From contig JAJYKO010000238.1 in NCBI GenBank assembly GCA_021788565.1, positions 1 through 7,589 on the forward strand: DNA of 7,589 bases, read 5' to 3'. Each line of letters opens with the position of its first letter. Positions within the stretch are counted from its first letter, which is position 1. Both the position numbers and the translations under genes were made by a program. Under the pieces are notes generated by a model that saw nothing but the letters and a program-made list of their open reading frames with translations, did not search any database and was not told the origin of the DNA. Positions 1 to 4,654 of the stretch are shown in pieces. The stretch comes from Chloroflexota bacterium (GTDB lineage: Bacteria; Chloroflexota; UBA6077).

Positions 1-2
1 TT

Positions 3-323
3 TACCAGCAGGAGTTGGCTTTCCGGCGCTACCACTCCTACCCACCCTTCCGGCGGCTCGCCCGACTGCTCTTCACAGGAACCGGCGAGGTGCGGGCGCG
101 CTACGAGGCGCTCCAGATGAAGAAAAGGCTCCAGGAAACGGTGGACGAGCTGGGCATCCCCGACCTTGAGCTGCTCGGCCCCGCCCCCGCCTTCCACTCC
201 CGCGTGCGCAGCCGCTACCGCTGGCAGATCGTCCTCGCCGGCGACGGCCTCACCCGCCTCCTCCAGTCCACCTCCCTCCCCCGGGGCTGGACCATCGACG
301 TCGACCCCGTCAGCCTGCTTTGA
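3..323 (+). CDS. priA: Primosomal protein N' (PriA helicase), C-terminal fragment
   Basis: PriA is the DEAH-family helicase that reloads the replisome at stalled forks. Only the last 106 codons are in the window; the frame is already open at the left edge (YQQELAFRR...), so the gene begins outside and the internal TTG at 15 is not a start. The segments that identify the family's C-terminal domain are all present and in order: SYPPF followed by RRLARLLFTG, then ELLGPAPA, RYRWQIVL, and the terminal DVDPVSLL just before a TGA stop. This ending is typical for PriA, so the gene appears complete at its 3' end and undamaged. A hairpin-forming repeat begins 25 bp after the stop and may end transcription. 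Base use is GC-rich and fits the flanking MFS and DUF815 genes, unlike the RT relic further right. The helicase and zinc-binding parts cannot be judged from here. Confidence 0.92.
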   Translation, partial: YQQELAFRRYHSYPPFRRLARLLFTGTGEVRARYEALQMKKRLQETVDELGIPDLELLGPAPAFHSRVRSRYRWQIVLAGDGLTRLLQSTSLPRGWTIDVDPVSLL

Positions 324-347
324 CGAACCCGCGCCGTGTCGCTCCCT

Positions 348-370
348 GTAGCCGCGGGCTTCAGCCCACG
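348..370 (+). repeat. GTAGCCGCGGGCTTCAGCC-type hairpin repeat downstream of priA
   Basis: A dispersed-type repeat whose core, GGGC-TTCA-GCCC, forms a short stem-loop. Close relatives (GTAGCCGCAGGCTTCAG) occur twice at 6706-6750, about 6.4 kb away. The position just after the priA stop suggests a REP-like element that could help end transcription or protect the 3' end. No T-run follows, so it is not a standard rho-independent terminator. Confidence 0.6.
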
Positions 371-408
371 CCTCCCTCCCAGAACTTGTCCAGTCCACCC
401 CGTCCAAG

Positions 409-445
409 GTCCGTGTCAGCCCGTGTCAGTCCGTGTTCGTCCGTG
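409..445 (+). repeat. GTCCGTG decamer array, locus A
   Basis: Four units of a 10-bp repeat (GTCCGTGTCA / GCCCGTGTCA / GTCCGTGTTC / GTCCGTG) at an exact 10-bp spacing (starting at 409, 419, 429 and 439). It is followed by two copies of CCCGCACACCCACTCC-like sequence (about 451-482). Other arrays of the same unit, in the same orientation, are at 1481-1615, 2500-2605 and 4411-4451. Confidence 0.85.
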
Positions 446-548
446 CCCCCCCCGCACACCCACTCCCCCCGCACACCCACTCCGTCGCCATTATACCAAC
501 AACTACGCGCAATACGGCATAAAAACCCCCTATCTTCACTAAGACGTA

Positions 549-557
549 TGATATAAT
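549..557 (+). promoter_or_regulatory. Extended -10 promoter element (TGATATAAT)
   Basis: TG-A-TATAAT is a perfect extended -10 element in a locally AT-rich patch (about 490-560) within GC-rich DNA. No good TTGACA-like -35 lies 17 bp upstream, which is tolerated for extended -10 promoters. Transcription would run right, through the palindrome cluster at 650-761, into the HTH relic at 839. This is a sequence-match prediction only. Confidence 0.45.
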
Positions 558-635
558 ACTCCCGATGGCATAACTCCCCTGGTAGTGTCAGTGCAGGGGT
601 TGGATACCGTCATTCCCGCGCCAGCTCCCGTCACT

Positions 636-761
636 TGGTCACAGGTAACCGGTCATCCATGACCGGCAGGCGGACATCTGTGACAGAATAGCGGTCATCC
701 ATGACCGGTCACCTATGACCAATCGGTCATCCATGACCGCACAAGCGGTCACCCATGACCG
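636..761. repeat. Cluster of 16-bp palindromes, CGGTCATCCATGACCG
   Basis: Three exact copies of CGGTCATCCATGACCG start at 650, 692 and 724. Two one- or few-base variants follow: 706 (sharing two bases with the copy at 692) and 746 (CGGTCACCCATGACCG). A degenerate copy starts at 671 (12 of 16 matches) and a weaker one at 636 (10 of 16). Each unit is an inverted repeat of half-sites GGTCA/TGACC around a 4-bp centre. Start-to-start distances are 14, 21, 21, 14, 18 and 22 bp. The cluster lies between a predicted promoter (549-557) and the HTH relic (839). It looks like a multi-site binding array for a dimeric DNA-binding protein, either an operator or an iteron/partition-like site. The protein is unknown; the HTH gene next door is a candidate by position only. 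Confidence 0.8.
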
Positions 762-838
762 CTCATATAAGGTAATAGAACCATCAATGAACTATCAGAT
801 AGCTATAGAGCGAGATAAGAATCCCCATTGGGGTCAAC

Positions 839-1446
839 GTGACCGCACGATCCACATTCCAGTGGATAGCCTGGAAGGAAGAGGCCGCCGTCCTCGTCGC
901 TCAGGACGAGCCAACCAACGAGGAGATCGCGAACCAGGTCGAAGTGACCCGACAGTGCATGGACAAGTGGAAGCGCCACCCCGAATTCCAGCAGCGCGTG
1001 GCGGAGACTGCGGCAGCCATCGGTGAGGTCATCAGGGGCAGGGGAATCGCCGACCTCCAGAACAGGATGGACGCGCCCAACGAGCGCTGGAACTTGATGC
1101 GCAAGGCGATGGAGACCAGGGCGGCCCTACATCGGCGTTCCCGGTGGAGACACCGGTCTGCCGGTCCAGGCTCGCGAAGACCGCGGGCCAGCGATCGAGG
1201 GCCAGGCGCCAGATAGCTGCCGGCCGGCTCGCCTTCTGGGAGGACGGCGTCGAATGGGAGGGAGATGGAGAGGACGCAGAAACCGTGGAACTCGGGGAAT
1301 ACGTGGTGGACGTTGGGCTGCTCAAGGGGCGTAGGGAGCACGAGAAACAGGCCGCCCAGGAGCTGGGCCAGTGGAAGTGGGACCGCCAGGACAAGCCGGC
1401 CGTCCTCGTCAGGGAGTACGTCGGCGTTCCCTTCGACGAGGGCTAA
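839..1446 (+). pseudogene. Phage-type HTH protein (phBC6A51-like), frameshifted
   Basis: The first part, read from the GTG at 839, contains an N-terminal helix-turn-helix (AQDEPTNEEIANQVEVTRQC, then MDKWKRHPEFQQRV) followed by a helical stretch ending near METRAA. This matches, from family knowledge, small HTH proteins of the phBC6A51 type found in phages and mobile DNA, probably DNA-binding. After about 1127 the expected continuation, IGVPGGDTGLPV, lies in the next frame. The characteristic end (VDVGLLKGRREHEKQAAQEL, then GQW) lies in a third frame and runs to a TAA at 1446. At least two frameshifts therefore split one former gene, and no single frame yields the full product. GTG at 839 is the first start after an in-frame stop at 815; its ribosome binding site is weak. 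The palindrome cluster directly upstream may have been its control region. I am confident of the relic and less so of the exact family name. Confidence 0.72.
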
Positions 1447-1480
1447 CCCGTGAAGCTTGATCTCTCCTCCGCATCGGCCT

Positions 1481-1615
1481 GTCCCGTGCCCGTTCGTGTC
1501 AGCCCGTGCCAGTCCTTGGTCCACACCGTCCACCACGTCCACCACGTCCACCCTCGTCCACACCGGTCCGTGTTCGTCCGTGCCAGTCCGTGCTCGTCCG
1601 TGTCGGTCCCTTGTC
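1481..1615 (+). repeat. GTCCGTG decamer array, locus B
   Basis: A degenerate array of the same unit as locus A, with a core of regular units at about 1565-1608 (GTCCGTGTTC, GTCCGTGCCA, GTCCGTGCTC, GTCCGTG). A separate micro-repeat, GTCCACCAC, sits at about 1529-1552. It fills the gap between the HTH relic on the left and the hsdR 3' relic on the right, starting 34 bp after the one and touching the end of the other. Confidence 0.8.
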
Positions 1616-1616
1616 C

Positions 1617-2037
1617 AGCCGCCCACTGCTCCGACAGCACCTCCGCCTGCTCAAGCACCGTGCGCGTCGCCTGCTCCTGCCTGTCCGGCGGGAGCCGTAC
1701 TTGCGCAGAGTGCGTTTCACCAGCACCCGCAGGTTGGCGCGCACGTTCTCGCGGATCGTCCGGTCGATAGCGACGTTGTTTCGTCCCGTGGCGACCAGCT
1801 CGCGGGGATCGTCTCGAGGGTTTCGTCACCCAGCACATTGACGGCGCTGTCGTTAGTTTCCAGGGCATCGTAGAACGCCACTTCGTCTTCGGTGAGGTTC
1901 AGCACCTCACCCCGCCGGTTCGCCTCCCGCCTGTCCTTCGCGAGTTGGATCGGCTCCTTATTGAACTGCGCGGTGTCGAGGGCGCGGTTCCGGTACTTCC
2001 GGACCGCCTCTTCCACCATCTCGGTGAACGACCTAAA
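1617..2037 (-). pseudogene. hsdR: Type I restriction enzyme R subunit, C-terminal relic
   Basis: Read on the minus strand, the sequence spells the C-terminal helical domain of HsdR, the motor/nuclease subunit of type I restriction-modification systems. [40 protein letters not shown] and [12 protein letters not shown] occur in one frame. After a 1-base loss near 1806 comes [19 protein letters not shown] and [16 protein letters not shown] in the next frame. After another shift near 1697, [16 protein letters not shown] and [10 protein letters not shown] follow in the third. This order is exactly that of intact HsdR C-termini. The natural stop after WAA is missing, so the last frame runs on into the GTCCGTG array to 1443. 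The nuclease and helicase domains are absent from the window. The C-terminal domain normally holds the subunit on the HsdM/HsdS methylase complex; neither partner gene is present here. No function is likely. Confidence 0.82.
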
Positions 2038-2130
2038 CTGAGTCCAAGGTGAAACCTACATGCACAGCCTTCCGCCCAGCGCGCTTGCTGAGGTTAAGAC
2101 TGTAGATTCGACCTTGGCTTTAGTTTAGCC
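2031..2130. repeat. Imperfect inverted repeat between the hsdR halves
   Basis: The reverse complement of 2031-2050 (accttggactcagtttaggt) matches 2111-2130 (accttggctttagtttagcc) at 15 of 20 positions, with two 7-bp perfect blocks. The arms enclose 60 bp and sit exactly where the middle of hsdR is missing. They may be the scar of an inserted element or a recombination site; no transposase or target duplication is visible. Confidence 0.4.
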
Positions 2131-2240
2131 TGGACTACGTTGCACTTCGACCGGCCCTTGATCCCGCCCCGCGGCAGCTTCTCCAAATCGGGCGCGACCA
2201 GCCCGGCGCCTTCCACGACCGACTCCGTGAAGCTACTCAC
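2094..2240 (-). pseudogene. hsdR: Probable 5' end of the same hsdR gene
   Basis: A GTG start at 2240 is preceded by AGGAGAA (2253-2247) at 8 nt spacing, a strong ribosome binding site. The first residues, VSSFTESVVEGAGLV, resemble the usual HsdR opening (FTESVVE followed by a small, hydrophobic stretch). Similarity then fades (LEKLPRGGIKGRSKCNVVQ), and the frame stops at 2094. The start overlaps the end of the four-helix gene (its TAG is at 2233-2235), so translation was probably coupled. Together with the C-terminal relic at 1617-2037 this suggests one hsdR gene that kept both tips but lost some 2-3 kb in between; the size is inferred from normal HsdR length. The alternative is an unrelated 48-residue ORF; the short match makes this the less certain half. 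Confidence 0.5.
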
Positions 2241-3018
2241 GGGTTGTTCTCCTGGCGGTCCGTGTGCGGTACAACCTCTCCGTAAAGCCCCCCTCTCGCT
2301 CAAACGCCTCCGCCTGGCTCGCCAGCTGCCGGTCCAGGAGATAGCATGCCACGTTCAACAGGGACAGCGCCGCGTTGGCCACTAGCTGCGCAGGAGTAGC
2401 AGCCCCGCGCGTGCCCGCGTAGCCCGGTGCCGCTTCCCCATCAGTCTCTCCCTGGCCATCTCTGCCGCCTCTCGCCCCTCCCCGTCCAGCCCCATCCCCG
2501 TCTGTCCGTGTCAGTCCGTGTTCGTCCGTGTTTGTCCGTGGTCTGTCCTGTCCGTGCCCGTGTGTGTCAGTCCGTGGTCTGCCCTGTCCGTGTTCGTCCT
2601 TGCCCTCTCTCCGGCCTATCGCCCCCTCTTCCTCCACCCATCGCCGCACCTCCTCCAGGGTCGAGCACCGCTTTGCCTTAAACCGCCGCAAGGCTGGGTG
2701 GTCCGGCCCCCACACCTCCAGCCCACGCTGCCGCAGGAAGTCCTCGTAGTCCAGCCGCAGCTCCTCCAGACTCGCCCTCGCCACGTTCGTCAGCTTCAGC
2801 TCCATCTTCTTGGACGTTCCAGACGCCTGGCTCCCCTCCGCGATGTTCTGCACCCCGGAGCGCGCTGCCTGCACCATCTGGTCTCGCGTTCGGCTCCCTG
2901 CCTCCACGTACCGCTCGCAGAACCGCACCGTCACGTCGTACACCAGTTGAGCCACCTGGAAGCTCTTCAGGTTGCGATACCCGCCGTGTTTGGGGATAAG
3001 GTCAGAGTTGGTGTTCAC
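2233..3018 (-). CDS. Four-helix-bundle protein with C-terminal suffix domain, repeat-expanded
   Basis: This 261-residue protein begins at GTG 3018, with the strong ribosome binding site AGGAGG at 3029-3024. Residues 8-105 match the four-helix-bundle family that includes proteins encoded in 23S rRNA intervening sequences: LIPKHGGYRNLKSFQVAQLV, then RTRDQMVQAARSGVQNIAEG and LEELRLDYEDFL. Residues 205-255 (VANAALSLLNVACYLLDRQL through GGFTERLYR) match the 'suffix' domain seen in a subset of the family. Between them, residues 136-173 are a polar segment (DEHGQGRPRTDTHGHGQ...) encoded by a GTCCGTG array, then a glycine-rich linker. The frame is uninterrupted, so it may still be made. The molecular role of the family is not established; RNA or protein binding is a guess. 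It lies between the RT relic upstream and hsdR downstream, whose start it overlaps, suggesting a former operon. Confidence 0.85.
   Translation of the reverse strand: MNTNSDLIPKHGGYRNLKSFQVAQLVYDVTVRFCERYVEAGSRTRDQMVQAARSGVQNIAEGSQASGTSKKMELKLTNVARASLEELRLDYEDFLRQRGLEVWGPDHPALRRFKAKRCSTLEEVRRWVEEEGAIGRREGKDEHGQGRPRTDTHGHGQDRPRTNTDEHGLTRTDGDGAGRGGARGGRDGQGETDGEAAPGYAGTRGAATPAQLVANAALSLLNVACYLLDRQLASQAEAFEREGGFTERLYRTRTARRTTRE
2500..2605 (+). repeat. GTCCGTG decamer array, locus C, inside a coding sequence
   Basis: This array (GTCCGTGTCA, GTCCGTGTTC, GTCCGTGTTT, GTCCGTGG... with looser units to about 2605) lies wholly inside the four-helix gene, on its non-coding strand. It is read as about 38 polar codons without a stop. 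The orientation is the same as at the three intergenic loci. Confidence 0.85.
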
Positions 3019-3022
3019 ACTG

Positions 3023-3037
3023 TCCTCCTATGGAGGA
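3023..3037 (-). promoter_or_regulatory. Hairpin covering the four-helix gene's ribosome binding site
   Basis: On the minus strand, TCCTCC (3037-3032), loop ATA, GGAGGA (3028-3023) forms a 6-bp stem. The GGAGGA arm is the ribosome binding site for the GTG at 3018. An anti-Shine-Dalgarno sequence thus directly precedes the site it could mask. A 3-nt loop is tight, so folding is uncertain. Confidence 0.4.
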
Positions 3038-3069
3038 GAAAGCCTGCAGCAATCGCGGCGAGGCTTGCA

Positions 3070-4208
3070 TTACAGGTACCCAGCGCTATCGCCAGCCCAC
3101 ATCGCACCGGATTCCTGTGACAAAACCGCATTAAGATCATACTTCTGAATGAAGGATACACCTTCAGCTTTCAAGAACGCACTCGAAGGATCGTGTTTCA
3201 AGTCCGAGAGTTCGACGCTGTCTGGCAACCAGTCTCGAGAATACGCTTCAAATGTGAACAGCCAATGAGCGCCACGGAACCAACCTGACTCGAACCAACT
3301 TGCCCAAACCACCGATGGGGGCAGTTCGGGGAAAACGCCGGCATCACGAGCGAGCGATGCGGAAACCGCAACAATCGAATCATCCATCGATGCTATGGCT
3401 TGAAGGGACGCGGTAGAAAGCTGGAGCCCGAGCAGCATGCGAGTCCAGATGCCTCAGACCACCTCGTTGCCATGGCCAACTGAAGCACTTCGTACAACTC
3501 GTGAGTCGAGGGCATCCTGAGCCAGGTCCTTGTCTACGGCCAGCGATCTGCCACCGCCCGTAGTGATGCGTACGAAGTCAACGACAAACCGGATAGCCCC
3601 CGGATCACCTACGATGCACTGCCAAAGGAGGCGCTGGATCAATCCCCACGATTTGGTTTCCACTTCAACCTTCCTCAAGCATCCAACGGCGTAGCGGATC
3701 ACCCCTGCTGAGGGATACAAGCGGGCCAGCGAGAAGGCCATATCGAAGAAATCGATCCACTCCGATTGCGATGCCTTCTGAGTTCGCGGAATGCTTGCCT
3801 TCAGTTGGGCGACGAAAGGTGGCTGTATTCGGTGGGGTAGGTCAACAATCGCGGTCTTGTTGCAGTTAAGAAAGAGGGACAGGTCTCGCCGAGTCGCCTT
3901 TGCTTGTGCCTTCGAATGTGCCGCCCACGGAATGGTGTGTGTCTATCGACGGATAGAATTGCGAGATGTCAGCTCTAAGCAAGTAGTTTGCGCCCACCCG
4001 CACCGATGCTCGTTCAGTTAGCCGATCACGAGGCAGCGTTATCGCGCGTCCGTTGATAGTGGAGTAGGCTCGACTCAGCTGAGAGAATGGAGACTCGGCC
4101 CACTTCTCATCGATGGCGCTTCGGTTTTCATCGAATACGCCTGCCAACCCAAAATAGCTAATCGGGTTAGGTCGGGAAGTAGCCCTTCCTCAGCAGAGCG
4201 TCAATCAT
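3070..4208 (-). pseudogene. Abi/UG-type reverse transcriptase, decayed, lacking YxDD
   Basis: The start ATG at 4208 has GGAGG at 4219-4215 and reads MIDALLRKGYFP, a usual RT opening for this group, then hits stops. A second frame continues NPISYFGLAGVFDENRS, RLTERASVRVGANYLLRADI and SQFYPSI, which contains the motif A aspartate (ADISQFYP). A 2-base loss near 3940 then moves the frame: IPWAAHSKAQAKATRRD runs straight into LFLNCNKTAIVDLPH. Intact relatives have well over 100 residues between these blocks, including YxDD (motif C). The rest of the frame is the long helical C-terminal domain (FFDMAFSLARLYPSAGVIRY, GHGNEVV, a TGA at 3456, then MLLGLQLSTASLQAIASMDD), ending in TAA at 3070. The nonsense codon replaces an expected Trp. 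Two internal deletions, a frameshift and several stops make this inactive. Family relatives act in phage defence by abortive infection (established knowledge); the subtype is not assignable. GC content is visibly lower than in the neighbours. Confidence 0.82.
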
Positions 4209-4225
4209 GGGCAGCCTCCATGATT
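4203..4225 (-). promoter_or_regulatory. Start-codon hairpin of the RT gene
   Basis: On the minus strand, AATCATGG and CCATGATT form a perfect 8-bp stem with a 7-nt loop. The RT start codon (4208) lies in the 3' arm, and GGAGG (4219-4215) spans the 5' arm and loop, so folding would hide both. The 5' arm carries another ATG (4221), opening a mini-ORF, MEAAHD, whose TGA ends just inside the RT frame. This could be translational control or chance. Confidence 0.45.
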
Positions 4226-4587
4226 ACGCCGTACACGGCGTTCATTCACTCTCTTGGAAATCCACAGTGCGGACCGCGCTGGCTCTGGGCGCCACGGCTG
4301 TTCGAGGATGCCAGCCGGGGGTTCAGGGTCTTGTCGCTCCTGATGTGGCTGGAACCGAGGTAAATTGTCGTTCATGATCGTAGATCCGTCAAATCGGGAT
4401 CCTCACGGTGCCAGTCCGTGGTGGTCCGTGTCCGTCCGTGTCCGTCCTGTATCGGCCCCTTCCCCCTCTCCCATCCCCCGTTTACGCCCAGTTTACGTGC
4501 CCCTGCTACAACTCCCTGGCGATACGTCGCCCGGTGATACCATTCGCTGCGGTCACCATCGAGACCTGATGAGAAGCGGCTGGTTGG
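4209..4587. other. Intergenic region between the RT and abortive-infection relics
   Basis: No convincing gene. It contains a perfect inverted repeat, CGCCGT-AC-ACGGCG, at 4227-4240 just upstream of the RT start hairpin, a possible operator. A short plus-strand open stretch (4241-4361, including GPRWLWAPRLFEDASRGF) is unrecognised and may be a fossil. The GTCCGTG array at 4411-4451 and a pyrimidine-rich tract (about 4456-4481) follow. Nothing else identifiable was seen. Confidence 0.5.
4411..4451 (+). repeat. GTCCGTG decamer array, locus D
   Basis: The units AGTCCGTGGTG, GTCCGTGTCC, GTCCGTGTCC, GTCC repeat the same decamer and orientation as loci A-C. The array lies between the RT relic (left) and the receiver and TIM-barrel relics (right). 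Confidence 0.8.
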
Positions 4588-4620
4588 ATGAGCAAGATAC
4601 TGATCGTGGACGACGACCCG
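4588..4620 (+). pseudogene. Orphan N-terminus of a response regulator receiver domain
   Basis: ATG at 4588 opens MSKILIVDDDP, an exact match to the first beta-strand and acidic pocket (the paired Asp residues before the phospho-acceptor) of CheY-like receiver domains. After the proline at 4618-4620 the frame becomes RSDDDESMRQPYGTKM and no longer resembles a receiver. The ribosome binding site of the next relic lies at 4644. It appears to be a sheared gene start left by a rearrangement. An 11-residue match is short, but the string is highly characteristic. Confidence 0.45.
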
Positions 4621-4654
4621 CGTAGTGACGATGACGAGTCAATGAGGCAACCAT

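Noticed and set aside
576..599. CCCCTG...CAGGGG inverted repeat as a terminator
   Set aside because: Only a 6-bp stem with a 12-nt loop and no T-run, and it lies just downstream of a promoter rather than a gene.
636..761. CRISPR array
   Set aside because: The repeats are perfect palindromes of 16 bp, with gaps from overlapping to about 6 bp and no spacer-sized unique segments; no cas genes nearby.
715..1026. 103-codon plus-strand ORF starting in the palindrome cluster
   Set aside because: Its start lies within a repeat, and from 839 on it is the wrong frame of the HTH relic; the product is low-complexity Arg/Gly/Pro.
901..1626. 241-codon minus-strand ORF
   Set aside because: Antisense shadow of the HTH relic extended through the GTCCGTG array, which lacks stops in all frames; no family features.
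1450..1873. Plus-strand ORFs through the GTCCGTG array
   Set aside because: Their residues come from the decamer repeat and the antisense of hsdR; composition only Pro/Ser/Arg/Val-rich.
2427..3120. Plus-strand ORFs opposite the four-helix gene
   Set aside because: Antisense to a well-supported coding sequence with a good ribosome binding site and family motifs.
3454..3456. TGA in the RT C-terminal region as a recoded (Trp) codon
   Set aside because: priA and the MFS gene end with TGA, and the RT relic has other stops and frameshifts, so plain nonsense decay is simpler.
4241..4361. Short plus-strand ORF including GPRWLWAPRLFEDASRGF
   Set aside because: No start with a ribosome binding site, no family recognised, and it stops at 4361; kept only as a note in the intergenic entry.
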